A stretch of DNA of 64,000 bases from Flaviflagellibacter sp963786225. Lineage in GTDB: Bacteria; Pseudomonadota; Alphaproteobacteria; Rhizobiales; Methylopilaceae. A program made the position numbers and the translations under genes. Numbering within the stretch: the stretch's first letter is position 1; each line of letters starts with the position of its first letter. Location: the NCBI GenBank assembly GCA_963786225.1, contig CAWAYQ010000006.1:186001-250000 (forward strand), read 5' to 3'. This document shows positions 1-8,652 of this stretch, piece by piece. The notes beneath the pieces were generated by a model, which worked only from the letters and a program-made list of their open reading frames with translations, was not told the origin of the DNA and did not search any database.

Positions 1-2253
1 CAGCGCCGGGGGCTGCCCATAGGGTTCGGTATAGGCGGCGCCGCCGTCGTAGAGATGAAGCATCTCGAGTCGGACCTTGTTCATCACCACGCCGGCCATC
101 TTGCTGGTAATGACAGGCGACACATGCAGGGCCTGCAGGATCGCGTCGCGCGGCGTACGCTCCCATTCGACGACATAGACGAAGCGATCGACAATCGTCG
201 CCGCGACGCGGGCATCGACCGCGGACAACAAAGGCGGCAGGTCGATCACGATATGATCGTAGGCCCGCGTCATGACGTCGATGAGAGTTCGGAAATTGTG
301 CGAGCGCAGCAATTCGTCGGATTGCACGCGGTCATCCACGTGTCCGGCCGAGAGGATGTGCAGGCCGGTCGCCTCGTCGACCCGCATCGCCGCCGCAAGG
401 CCCTCCTGGCCGCGGACGACCTCGACGAGACCCGAGCGGGCCCGGCGATCGTCGGGTCCCATCTGGGCGGCGCGACGAAGATCGGCGTCGATCAGCACGA
501 CGCGCTTGCCGGTCCAGGCAAGGTGCTTGGCCAAAGTCAGGTTGATCGTGGATTTGCCCTCCTGCGGAAGGGCCGATACGACCGCGACGACCTTGGCCTG
601 GGGGCTTTCGCCGAAGCCCTGCAGGGCCGCCTTGACGTTACGCATGGTCTCAGTTGCGCGCGACATCGGATCGTTCAGGCTGCGGTACGCGGCCTCGGCT
701 TTGCGGCGCTCGTCGCGCCCGCGGCCATGCACGAGCGCCGGCACGACTTTCCGCGAGAAAGACGGCCGCGCCTGCTGCGTGCCGAAAAGCGGGATCACGC
801 CGAGCACCGGCAGGCCCGTGAGACTTTCGAGCTCCCATGTGCTCCGCACAACATTGTCGAGCCGGTCGCGCACCAGCGCGATGCCGATGCCGAGCAGGCC
901 GCCCAGACCGCCGGCGAAGGCGAGGATGCGCAATATGCGCGGGCTGCTCGGCTGCATCGGCCGCGTTGCGGCGGTGATGACGCGAGCTTCGGCGATCGGG
1001 AAGCTCGCATCCTGATCGGTTTGACGGAGGCGGCCGAGGAAGTTCTCGTAAAGAGTTCGGGTCGCGGCGGCCTGCCGGTCGAGTTCGCGCAGCTTTACCT
1101 GTTTGCCGCTGTCGCCCGCGTTCTGGGTTTTCAGCGAGGACAGGCTCGCCTCCAGCGAAGCCTGGCGGCTTTCCGCCACCTCGTACTCGCTGCGCGCGCC
1201 GTCTCCGATGCGGCGCAGTTCTGTCAGCATTTGGCGCTTGAGATCCTCTTTTTCGCGCCGCGTGATTTCAAGGCCACCCTTGTCTTCGCCCGCGAAGCGC
1301 CGTGCGAGCATCGCCTCGCGCAGGCCGAGCGCCGTGTATTGCTTTCGGAGATCGGCGATGATGGGGCTGTTGACGGTCTCGGAAGAAAGCGCGTCGGGGT
1401 TCTCGCTCTGGATCAGCGAATTGATCTGGTCGAGACGCGCTTTCTTTTCGGCCGCGGCGGCGCGGGCGGTCATAAGCTGCGAATTGAGTTCCGAGAGTTC
1501 GCGTTCGTTGAGGAATACGCCCTCCGACTGAACGAGGTTGTTTTCGGCACGGAAGTCGGAGACCGCCTGTTCGGCCTGAAGCACCCGGCCGCGCAGTTCG
1601 GTGACGCGCTGGTCGAGCCAGGCATTGGCCTGACGGGTCGTCTCGAAGCGGGCCTCGATCTGGCTTGCCAGATAGGTCGAGGCGATGGCGTTCGCAACTT
1701 CCGCGGCAAGTTCAGGATTGAGCGTCTCGAACCCGATATTGATAAGATAGGTCAGGCCCTCGCGCTGGACCGTGGTCTTGTCCATGAAGTCCTTGAGAAG
1801 ACCCCGCTCGCGCCCGTAATTGCTGGGATCGGACGAACTCAGAAGCGAAAATACCCAGCGGATCGGACGCTTGAGAATGGACGGATTGTTGATGTCGTCG
1901 GCACGGGAAACGAGGTTGAGCTTGCGGATGACCTGAAGGGCGAGGTTTTCGGATTTCAGAATTTCGACCTGGCTGTCGACCGCTGCCGGATCGACCACCG
2001 ACAGCGACAAACCCTGGGTGCCGTTGAACAGATTGGGTTGCTTGAGATCGATGAGCAGGGTGGTGCGGGCCGTGTAGCTCGACGGCGTGACCACGACATA
2101 GGCCATGCCAAGAAGGATCGCGGTTACCACCAGCGCGCCGATCAGCTTGATCTGCCGTCTGAGTGCGGCCAACAGCGCCACCAGAAGGCGGCGCAGGTGG
2201 ACTTCGTCGGGGTTCGTTACAGTGCCGGCAGCATTGGTCGTCTGACCAATCAT
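1..2253 (-). CDS. Polysaccharide co-polymerase / BY-kinase (Wzc/ExoP-GumC type), 3' end outside the window
   Basis: The frame is open for 751 codons from ATG 2253 to the window edge, so the C-terminus is missing. GGAGGG lies 7 nt before the ATG. The N-terminus holds a Wzz-type chain-length domain with a first membrane segment near residues 33-52. A long coiled-coil periplasmic part follows, then a cytoplasmic kinase domain. Walker A is PQEGKST (about 563-569), Walker A' is LIDADLRR (Asp589 and Asp591) and Walker B is VIDLPP (Asp671). These are the hallmarks of bacterial tyrosine autokinases that control export and length of exo- or capsular polysaccharide at the inner membrane. The C-terminal tyrosine cluster cannot be seen. 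The opposite strand is also open over most of this gene, but its protein has no family features. The family is sure; the polymer is unknown. Confidence 0.9.
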   Translation of the reverse strand, partial: MIGQTTNAAGTVTNPDEVHLRRLLVALLAALRRQIKLIGALVVTAILLGMAYVVVTPSSYTARTTLLIDLKQPNLFNGTQGLSLSVVDPAAVDSQVEILKSENLALQVIRKLNLVSRADDINNPSILKRPIRWVFSLLSSSDPSNYGRERGLLKDFMDKTTVQREGLTYLINIGFETLNPELAAEVANAIASTYLASQIEARFETTRQANAWLDQRVTELRGRVLQAEQAVSDFRAENNLVQSEGVFLNERELSELNSQLMTARAAAAEKKARLDQINSLIQSENPDALSSETVNSPIIADLRKQYTALGLREAMLARRFAGEDKGGLEITRREKEDLKRQMLTELRRIGDGARSEYEVAESRQASLEASLSSLKTQNAGDSGKQVKLRELDRQAAATRTLYENFLGRLRQTDQDASFPIAEARVITAATRPMQPSSPRILRILAFAGGLGGLLGIGIALVRDRLDNVVRSTWELESLTGLPVLGVIPLFGTQQARPSFSRKVVPALVHGRGRDERRKAEAAYRSLNDPMSRATETMRNVKAALQGFGESPQAKVVAVVSALPQEGKSTINLTLAKHLAWTGKRVVLIDADLRRAAQMGPDDRRARSGLVEVVRGQEGLAAAMRVDEATGLHILSAGHVDDRVQSDELLRSHNFRTLIDVMTRAYDHIVIDLPPLLSAVDARVAATIVDRFVYVVEWERTPRDAILQALHVSPVITSKMAGVVMNKVRLEMLHLYDGGAAYTEPYGQPPAL

Positions 2254-2452
2254 GGCCAACCCTCCGCATCAGGTAAGCCCTGCCCCCGCAGGACAATGAT
2301 CTTACGGCAATTTCACCGCCAAGCTATACCGTTAGCGTGAGGCAAGTCTGCGACAGCCGCATGTCCATGCTCGCCGGTGCGGACGGCGAAAATGTGATCG
2401 CAGAGAGGCGGGCCTCTGAATCCGCTGGACTCGCAGAAAGCAATACGGAAAA

Positions 2453-2665
2453 TTGTCGGATAGAAAAAAGCTCGGTCACAACAAAGACCGGCGCAGTGGA
2501 AACGGCGGCAGCGTGAAAGCTCCGGGGCGCCATATTCCTTACATCGCGGAGGTCGAGAAAGTTCGGCCTGCCCGCAAGCCCTTCATGCTGCTTTGGCGCT
2601 GGAGCGTTGTGCTGTGCTCCGCGGCCGTCTGGATCGCTGTGCTTTGGTTTCTCTTCGCGGCCTGA
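2453..2665 (+). CDS. Small single-pass membrane protein, unknown function
   Basis: This is a 70-residue frame beginning with TTG; a GTG about 20 codons in is an alternative start. The first half is basic and hydrophilic. The end is one hydrophobic helix (about residues 46-69, rich in W, V, L) that reaches the C-terminus. It is divergent from the polysaccharide autokinase with about 200 bp between them. No clear Shine-Dalgarno sequence precedes the TTG. I do not recognise a family. A tail-anchored or small accessory membrane protein is plausible, but no function can be assigned. Confidence 0.45.
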   Translation: MSDRKKLGHNKDRRSGNGGSVKAPGRHIPYIAEVEKVRPARKPFMLLWRWSVVLCSAAVWIAVLWFLFAA

Positions 2666-2744
2666 CAGCTTCCCCAGGTCCGTAAAGCTTCCCCACGTCT
2701 ATAACGTTTGGATCGCTCGCCGACTCGCCCTCGCGTCACGATGA

Positions 2745-2900
2745 CGACGGAGTTCGCGGACCGGTACTCCACCGCACCGTCAATTCGTTGCTGCGGCACG
2801 TCGAGTGCCGTGCGAGCAGTGCGCCCATCGCGAGCATCGTATGTACGGCGGCGTTGAGCCGAATCGAGATGAAGAGCCGGCCGGTCGGAATGCGATGACC
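2745..2900 (-). pseudogene. Possible remnant of a LacI-type regulator C-terminal domain
   Basis: On the minus strand one frame reads LAMGALLAR and the neighbouring frame reads ALDVPQQ. The same two motifs occur in order (LAMGALFECQ, then ALDVPQQ) in the LacI-type gene at 14.8-15.9 kb, and the DNA around the second motif is nearly identical there. No start, stop or continuous frame of useful length exists. I read it as a short decayed fragment of a paralogous repressor. The rest of 2666-3107 shows no gene that I can support. Confidence 0.35.
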
Positions 2901-3107
2901 GGCGGCGGCGCAACCGCGCCGTCCCAGGCGATGAGAATCACGACATCGAGAATCTCGAGGGGCGGCTAGCCGGCCGAAGAGCCGGCCATCGGCCGACACC
3001 AGAAATGGAAGGGGCGTGCCGGGCTCCACCGAAAGAACGAGTGCTGCGCCGGACAGCCTGAACTTCTTCCGCTTGCGCGTCGAACGCCGGGCCGGTATTT
3101 TGTACAA

Positions 3108-3121
3108 CGAAACGTAATTCC
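3108..3121 (+). promoter_or_regulatory. Candidate IclR-type operator upstream of the UPF0324 gene
   Basis: The bases CGAAACGTAATTCC match the first half of the motif found ahead of the ComA-like and TctB genes (GAAACGG-C-TTTCG). The flanking TTTTGT and AA are also shared with the copy at 4341-4366. A second, weaker GAAACGTATG follows at about 3129. The target is inferred from position and repetition only. Confidence 0.45.
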
Positions 3122-3281
3122 ACTGAGAGAAACGTATGGGCCGCGGCTGAGACGCCGTCGAGCCAGTGAAATTGAGAAAAGAACAAATATGGAAAGTGAA
3201 ATAACCCGGGGGCAGCCGGTCCCGGCCGGACAGATGCGGCAGCAGGTGTCGACGAAAGCCGGGCTCGAAAGCGAGGATTCC

Positions 3282-4319
3282 ATGGAAGCGAAAACAACGG
3301 TGGCGGATCATCATGCCGTGGTCTCCGGTGACGGTCCGGCGGCGCGTGTCTTGCGTTACTTCCCAGGCATCGCGGCTGCGCTCGTCGTCGCACTGGCCGC
3401 CAAGTTCCTGGAGGGCCTTGGTCTCGGGCCCGCGCTGATGATCGCGCTTATCTGCGGTCTGATTCTGAACTTCATGTCCGCAGACGTGGCGGCGAAGTCC
3501 GGCGTGCAGTTTGCCGCCAAGCACATGCTCGCGGCCGGCGTCGCCCTTCTTGGCGCCCGCCTGACTCTCGGTGACGTCGTGGCGCTTGGTTGGACCGCCG
3601 CCATCACGGTGGCACTGGCGATGGCGGCCGTCATGGTCGTGAGCTGGTATGCGGCGAAGGCCCTCGGTCTCAGCGCCCGGCTCGGCATCCTCGCCGGTTG
3701 CGGCACTGCCATCTGCGGTGCATCGGCGGCGGTTGCCGCGGCATCGGTGTTCCGGAAGGACGGAGATCTCGAGCGGGACACGGCGCTCGTCGTAATTACG
3801 GTTGTCGTGCTGAGCGCGATTGCGATGATCGTCTACCCGATCGTCGCCCACGGCCTCGACCTCACCGATCTGGAAGCCGGGGTGTTCCTCGGGGGGTCGA
3901 TCCACAACGTGCCGCAGGCCGTCGGCGCCGGTTACACTTTCTCCGAGCCCGCGGGCGACCTCGCCGCGCTGACCAAGCTCTACCGCGTGTCGCTGCTGGC
4001 GCCGATCGTCGTCGGCATATCTCTGCTGGTCGGCGCGGGCGGCAAGCCTTCACTGCGCAGCATCGGTATTCCGTGGTTCGTCGTCGTCTTTGCTCTGCTC
4101 GTGATCCTCAGCTCTGCTGTCACCCTGCCGCCAGCAGTGAAGGACGCGCTGACGGGTGCATCCAACTGGCTGCTGCTGATCGCCATCGGCGCCATCGGCA
4201 TGAACACGTCGATTGCCAGCATTCGCACCGTCGGCGGTCGGGTCGTGCTGCTCGTTCTGCTGAACAGCCTGGTCTTGGCAGGGCTGCTGCTTGGGGCTGC
4301 TTTCAGCGGCGTGTTCTGA
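3282..4319 (+). CDS. UPF0324 (YeiH-type) membrane protein, putative sulfate/sulfite-type exporter
   Basis: The protein is about 345 residues with nine to ten hydrophobic segments. Conserved UPF0324 signatures are visible: FAAKHMLAAGVALLGARL, GCGTAICGASA and FLGGSIHNVPQAVGAG. ATG 3282 is chosen because GAGGA lies just upstream and the N-terminus then matches family length. An in-frame ATG at 3189 would add 31 residues. The family is usually annotated as a putative sulfate exporter, without firm biochemistry for most members. It is followed by a ComA-like lyase whose known reaction uses sulfite, so export of an inorganic sulfur anion is a reasonable inference. A shared operator-like motif upstream suggests control by the IclR regulator of this island. 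Confidence 0.8.
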   Translation: MEAKTTVADHHAVVSGDGPAARVLRYFPGIAAALVVALAAKFLEGLGLGPALMIALICGLILNFMSADVAAKSGVQFAAKHMLAAGVALLGARLTLGDVVALGWTAAITVALAMAAVMVVSWYAAKALGLSARLGILAGCGTAICGASAAVAAASVFRKDGDLERDTALVVITVVVLSAIAMIVYPIVAHGLDLTDLEAGVFLGGSIHNVPQAVGAGYTFSEPAGDLAALTKLYRVSLLAPIVVGISLLVGAGGKPSLRSIGIPWFVVVFALLVILSSAVTLPPAVKDALTGASNWLLLIAIGAIGMNTSIASIRTVGGRVVLLVLLNSLVLAGLLLGAAFSGVF

Positions 4320-4350
4320 GAGCGGCAGCAACGCCAACAATTTTGTTGAA

Positions 4351-4366
4351 TGAAACGGTCTTTCGT
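4351..4366 (+). promoter_or_regulatory. Candidate IclR-type operator upstream of the ComA-like gene
   Basis: TGAAACGGTCTTTCGT contains the inverted repeat GAAA-n5-TTTC, the architecture seen for IclR-family repressors such as KdgR. It lies 44 nt before the ATG at 4410. The motif at 5341 differs at only a few positions. Confidence 0.55.
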
Positions 4367-4409
4367 ACTACGAAATTGTCTTCGAATGAAAACACCAGGG
4401 AGGAATGAG

Positions 4410-5222
4410 ATGGAAAGGGCGTTTAGCTTCGTCGATATCCCGGAGCGCAGTCACAAGCCCCGCAAGCGCGGGCTCACCCTCGCGCGCGATCTTGGCTTCG
4501 GCTACGCGGAAGCGGCGAGCTGGATGGAGGTCGTCGGCGAATTCATCGACTACATGAAAATCCGCCATCTTTTCGTGCTGCTGATGACGGAGAACCCGGA
4601 CGATCTGGTGCGCCGCAAGATCAAGCTTTACCGGGATCATAATATCGAGGTGAACCCGGGCGGGATCGTGTTCGAGATGGCCTACCTCAGCAATTCGGTC
4701 GAGAAGACGTTCGACAAGCTCGTCGAGATGGGCTTCACGGCAGTCGAGTGTTCCGAGAATATCATTCCGTTGACCCTCGACGAGAAGATAAAGTATGTAC
4801 GGATGGCCAAGAGCGCCGGCCTCAAGGTCATGTTCGAAGTCGGTGACAAATATCCCGAGGACAAGTTCGACGTGAAGCTGGCCTCCTCGGAAATGAACAC
4901 GCTGATCAGCGAAGGTTGCGACCTCTGCGTGCTCGAGCGTTCGCAGATCGAAATCTGCCTCGGTCCGAAAGCAGACTTTCCGGAACAGGAACTTCTTGTT
5001 CAACTCGCCAAGGAGGTTGGGCTCGAGAAGCTGGTGTTTGAAGCTGAAGCGCAGGCCCACCAAGTGTGGCTGTTCAAGACGTTCGGCCCCGAAGTCAATC
5101 TCGGCCCGAACCTCGACAAGGATGCGATTCCGAAGCTCGAGCCGACGCGCCGCACGCTCAGCCGCGAAGGCGGCTACGACTATCTCATCGACAAGGTGAA
5201 CCAGCGCGTCCCGGCGCAGTAA
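4410..5222 (+). CDS. Phosphosulfolactate synthase (ComA/HSA32) family protein
   Basis: The protein has 270 residues, close to the ComA family length. Start ATG 4410 has GGGAGGA 5-6 nt upstream; an earlier in-frame ATG at 4350 overlaps the operator and has no ribosome site. Family landmarks in order are RGLTLARD, YMKI, EVNPGGIVFE, FEVGDKYPED, VLERSQIE, LVFEAEAQAHQ and FGPEVNLGPNL. Archaeal ComA adds sulfite to phosphoenolpyruvate in coenzyme M synthesis. Bacteria without coenzyme M carry homologues of unsettled function. The segment after the conserved Lys (RHLFVLLM) is hydrophobic where, from memory, the archaeal enzyme has a Gly/Ser-rich stretch, so a different substrate is possible. It sits between a UPF0324 exporter and a TTT transporter, which suggests catabolism. 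The family is confident; the reaction is not. Confidence 0.85.
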   Translation: MERAFSFVDIPERSHKPRKRGLTLARDLGFGYAEAASWMEVVGEFIDYMKIRHLFVLLMTENPDDLVRRKIKLYRDHNIEVNPGGIVFEMAYLSNSVEKTFDKLVEMGFTAVECSENIIPLTLDEKIKYVRMAKSAGLKVMFEVGDKYPEDKFDVKLASSEMNTLISEGCDLCVLERSQIEICLGPKADFPEQELLVQLAKEVGLEKLVFEAEAQAHQVWLFKTFGPEVNLGPNLDKDAIPKLEPTRRTLSREGGYDYLIDKVNQRVPAQ

Positions 5223-5340
5223 GCCGAGTTGCAAAATCTCGGAAGACGCGCCTGCGCAGGCGTGCCTTCCGGGTCGGATTTCCAGCAAACGCCGCGCGCT
5301 GGATGCTTGCAATTTCGAACGGCGCGGATAGTTTTACGTA

Positions 5341-5357
5341 TCGAAACGGCCTTTCGC
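5341..5357 (+). promoter_or_regulatory. Candidate IclR-type operator upstream of tctB
   Basis: TCGAAACGGCCTTTCGC holds a perfect inverted repeat CGAAA-n5-TTTCG. It is about 80 nt ahead of the TctB-like start and nearly identical to the site at 4351. Confidence 0.55.
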
Positions 5358-5435
5358 CTGACGGAATAGGGCGATTGAAGAAAACTAGAGAAGCCGACGG
5401 CAAAAAACAAAACCGCGGCGAAGTGGGAGGAATCA

Positions 5436-5900
5436 ATGCTGATGAACAGGCTTGGTCCGTTTATCATCCCAGTGCTGGTTGTCGTCTATTCCGGCTATAT
5501 GATTGCCGAGCAGTATCTCGGCTCCTACCGCGAGACGAGCCAGAACTACGCGACGCTGCTGGGCGGTATCGCAATCCTCTGCGCGGTGATCGTCATGGCG
5601 CGCATCGTGATCCGCGGCGACACCGAACGCGATGAGCCGGCGGAGAAGATCCCGCTCGGCAACTACATCCAGGTCATCGCGGTTGTGGCGATGATGGCTC
5701 TCGCCGTCCTGCTCATCCCGATCCTCGGTTATGTCATTACGTTCTTCGCGATGCTGGTCGGCAGCCTGTATCTGCTGGGCGTCAGATCCGTCCCGCTCAT
5801 CCTGACGATTTCCCTCGTGATGGTTGCCGTCGTCCACTTCGGGCTGGTGAAGGAGCTCGAACTGCCGCTCCCGGCGGGGATCCTCGACGGGATAATCTGA
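5436..5900 (+). CDS. Tripartite tricarboxylate transporter small membrane subunit (TctB-like)
   Basis: A 154-residue protein with four hydrophobic helices, typical of the poorly conserved TctB subunit. Start ATG 5436 has GGGAGG 5-6 nt upstream. It stands directly before the large TctA subunit and the periplasmic receptor in the order B-A-C. With TctA it would form the inner-membrane part of a TTT secondary importer. The family call rests mainly on length, topology and position, because TctB sequences vary strongly. Confidence 0.85.
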   Translation: MLMNRLGPFIIPVLVVVYSGYMIAEQYLGSYRETSQNYATLLGGIAILCAVIVMARIVIRGDTERDEPAEKIPLGNYIQVIAVVAMMALAVLLIPILGYVITFFAMLVGSLYLLGVRSVPLILTISLVMVAVVHFGLVKELELPLPAGILDGII

Positions 5901-5946
5901 GAACCAAAAATAGAAATGAACCGGTAAGAAACGGGACGCGAGTGCG

Positions 5947-7479
5947 ATGATGAACGGTGCTTATGATGGCTTCCTGACATTGCTCAGCGTGATCTGGGTG
6001 GTGCCGATCGGTGTGTTCATCGGCATGACCTTTGGCGCTGTGCCGGGCCTCAACAAAAGCGGCATGCTGGCGATCCTGCTGCCGGTCATTCTCTCGATGT
6101 CGCCCGAAATGGGCCTGGTTTTCGCGATGAGCCTCTATGCCGGTGGCGAAGTCGGCAACGCGTTCCCCGCAGTGGTGCTGAACATTCCCGGGGACGCTTC
6201 GGCAGCCGTGACGGCGCTCGAAGGCTATCAGATGACGTTGCGCGGCGATGGCGCCAAGGCGCTCGGCATGTGCGTCATGGGCTCGACCATCGGCGCGGTA
6301 CTCGGCGGGCTGGCCTCGCTTATCGCCGCGCCTACACTTGGCGCGGTCGCGCTGCGGTTCAGCTATCCGGAGATCTGCGTCATTGTTCTGTTCGGCCTTG
6401 CGGCGATCGCCCAGGTGTCGGCCGGCGGGCTCGCGAAGGGCCTGATGATGGGTTTCGTCGGCATGCTGCTGGCAACAACCGGGACCGACCCGATGTGGGG
6501 AACGTTCCGCGGCACGTTCGGCTCGGTCTATCTGTTCGACGGACTGCCGATCATTCCGTGCCTGATCGGCCTGCTCGGATTTTCGGAACTTCTGAAAATG
6601 ATCGAGAGCGGCATCATGACCAACCGGGTCGCGGACGCTCGCGCGGTCGGGCTGCGCGGCGTGCTGCAGGGCATGCGAGAGACGTTCCGGTATCCGATGG
6701 ACCTGCTGCGCTCATCGCTGACCGGCATCATTATCGGCATCGTCCCGGGCGCCGGCGGCACGGTCTCCACCTTCCTGTCCTACCAGCAGGCCCTTTCCTG
6801 GGCCTCGCCGGAAGCCAAGAAGATGTTTGGCAAGGGCTCTCCCAATGGTCTGATTGCCGGCGACACCGCCAACAACGCCGATGTCGGCGGCAGCATCGTG
6901 CCTCTCATCACGCTCGGCATCCCCGGTAGCTCGGCGGCCGCCGTCCTCCTTGTCATCATGGCCTATCACGGCCTCGAGGTTGGTCCGCGACTGCTGAGCA
7001 CGCCGCAGGGCGCCAGCATCGCCTACGCGATCATCTGGTCGCAGTTCGTCTCGGCGGCGCTGCTCGTCGTACTCGGCGGCCTGCTCGCCACGTTCGCTTA
7101 CCGGCTGGCTTTTGTCCCCGTCAATACAATGGTGCCGGTCATCATGGTCGCGGCGCTGATCGGGAGCTTTTCGCAGAACCAGTACATCTTCGACATGGGC
7201 CTCATGGTGATGTTCGGCGTCATCGGCTACTTCATGAAATCGTATGGATATCCGCCCATCGCGCTCCTGCTGGGGCTCATCCTGGGCCCAATGTTCGAAG
7301 AGAACCTGCTGCGAGGACTACGCCTCGGCGGCGGCTCGCCCGAACTTTTCTTCGAGCGGCCCCTGACCCTGTTCCTGTGGTTCCTGCTGTTCGTCACCGT
7401 CGGCGCGCGTCCCATGCTTCAGCTTTTGCGCAACTTCAGGAGCGGAAGAATCGAAAATCCGGTCAAAGCAGAGCAGTGA
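5947..7479 (+). CDS. Tripartite tricarboxylate transporter large membrane subunit (TctA-like)
   Basis: A 510-residue polytopic protein with the conserved TctA signatures: the N-terminal GxxPGLN segment (GAVPGLNKSG, about residues 34-43), IVPGAGGTVSTFLSYQ in the middle, and NADVGGSIVPLITLGIPGSS. It is the substrate channel of the TTT system and lies 46 bp after tctB. ATG 5950 is an equally possible start. The substrate cannot be read from the sequence. The neighbouring PrpD/PrpF-type enzymes favour a di- or tricarboxylate or a related hydroxyacid. Confidence 0.93.
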   Translation: MMNGAYDGFLTLLSVIWVVPIGVFIGMTFGAVPGLNKSGMLAILLPVILSMSPEMGLVFAMSLYAGGEVGNAFPAVVLNIPGDASAAVTALEGYQMTLRGDGAKALGMCVMGSTIGAVLGGLASLIAAPTLGAVALRFSYPEICVIVLFGLAAIAQVSAGGLAKGLMMGFVGMLLATTGTDPMWGTFRGTFGSVYLFDGLPIIPCLIGLLGFSELLKMIESGIMTNRVADARAVGLRGVLQGMRETFRYPMDLLRSSLTGIIIGIVPGAGGTVSTFLSYQQALSWASPEAKKMFGKGSPNGLIAGDTANNADVGGSIVPLITLGIPGSSAAAVLLVIMAYHGLEVGPRLLSTPQGASIAYAIIWSQFVSAALLVVLGGLLATFAYRLAFVPVNTMVPVIMVAALIGSFSQNQYIFDMGLMVMFGVIGYFMKSYGYPPIALLLGLILGPMFEENLLRGLRLGGGSPELFFERPLTLFLWFLLFVTVGARPMLQLLRNFRSGRIENPVKAEQ

Positions 7480-7551
7480 AACCTTCGCCGGACCGACCGG
7501 CCCCCAACGGCGAAGGTAACAACAAGTAAAATCGATGGGAGGGAGAACTCG

Positions 7552-8538
7552 ATGATTTTCAGAACTTTTGCAGTTTTGGCCGCGACCACCGCGATGACGG
7601 TTGGTCCGGCCCTTGCCGAGGAGAAGTGGCCGCCGGCCCAGATGACGATCGTCATTTCTCACGACGTCGGCTCCAGCCATAACGCCCAGACCCGCGCCCT
7701 CGGCGAAGTATGGGCCGAGAAGCTCGGCACCAAGTTCATCTACGAGAACCGCGACGGCGCCAGCGGCCGTGTCGGCTACGACTTTTTCCTCGGACAGAAG
7801 AAGGACGGCTCGGTCATTCTGTCGAGCAATCTCGGCTCCAGCTCGATCATGTACAAGCAGCAGAAGCCGAAGTGGAAGTACGAGGACTCGCTCTATCCGG
7901 TCGGGTCGTTCGGCATCGACCCCGGCGCGATCTTCGTGAAGGACGACTCGCCGTTCAAGACGATGAAGGACGTCATGGAGGCGGCGAAGAAGGCCCCGGT
8001 GACGATGGGCATCTCGTTCTGGGCCAGCCCCGAAAACCTCCAGATCCACCAGGCAATGGAAGAAACGGGCGCGAAGTTCGAGATCATCCCTCACTCAAAC
8101 TCGAGCGAAATCACGACTCAGGTGCTCGGCGGCCATCTCCAGGTCGGCTACTCGAAGGTCGGGACGTTCACGCGCGGCGGCGATGGTCTTCGCATCATCA
8201 GCGTTCCGATGCCGACCAACCCGGTGCCGGACATCACCAGCAACGCTCCATCGTTCGACCAGGAGATCGGCACGACAACGCTCCCGGTCGCGTCCTACCG
8301 CGGGGTCCTGGTGCACAAGGAGTTTGCCGACGCACATCCGGAGCACGTCAAGAAGCTGCACGACACGCTCGGCGAAGCGCTGAAGGATCCGCGCGTTGTT
8401 GAAGCGATGAAGAAGACAGGCGTCGACAAAAGCCTTCTCGTGAACATGGATCACGACCAGATCATGAAGGAAGTGATAACGGCGCACTGGGAGGCGTTCG
8501 ACAAGTACGGAAGCATCTACGACAAGAAGACCAACTGA
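7552..8538 (+). CDS. TTT transporter periplasmic receptor (TctC/Bug family)
   Basis: A 328-residue protein with a Sec signal peptide (cleavage after GPALA, about residue 22). Its organisation is that of Bug/TctC receptors: WPPAQMTIVISHDVGSS near the mature N-terminus, ENRDGASGRVGYDF, and a C-terminal helical part (HPEHVKKLHDTLGEAL). GGGAGGGAG precedes the ATG. It delivers the substrate to the TctAB channel encoded immediately upstream. The first ligand loop reads HDVGSSHNAQ rather than the common PF.PGG.TD, so ligand preference may be unusual. Confidence 0.9.
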   Translation: MIFRTFAVLAATTAMTVGPALAEEKWPPAQMTIVISHDVGSSHNAQTRALGEVWAEKLGTKFIYENRDGASGRVGYDFFLGQKKDGSVILSSNLGSSSIMYKQQKPKWKYEDSLYPVGSFGIDPGAIFVKDDSPFKTMKDVMEAAKKAPVTMGISFWASPENLQIHQAMEETGAKFEIIPHSNSSEITTQVLGGHLQVGYSKVGTFTRGGDGLRIISVPMPTNPVPDITSNAPSFDQEIGTTTLPVASYRGVLVHKEFADAHPEHVKKLHDTLGEALKDPRVVEAMKKTGVDKSLLVNMDHDQIMKEVITAHWEAFDKYGSIYDKKTN

Positions 8539-8652
8539 GTCCGGTCATTCCGTCTCGGGGTGACGCGGCTCGCGGCCGCGTCACCTCCCGCCCCATCCGG
8601 CGCCGTTGAGCCGGGCGGGACGTCAAGACATTTCTCACGTAAAGGGGCTGGC

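Noticed and set aside
55..2340. Long open frame on the plus strand over the polysaccharide autokinase
   Set aside because: It is antisense to a gene with complete Walker motifs, is rich in Arg, His and Asp, and has no family pattern or ribosome site. High GC keeps the complementary frame open.
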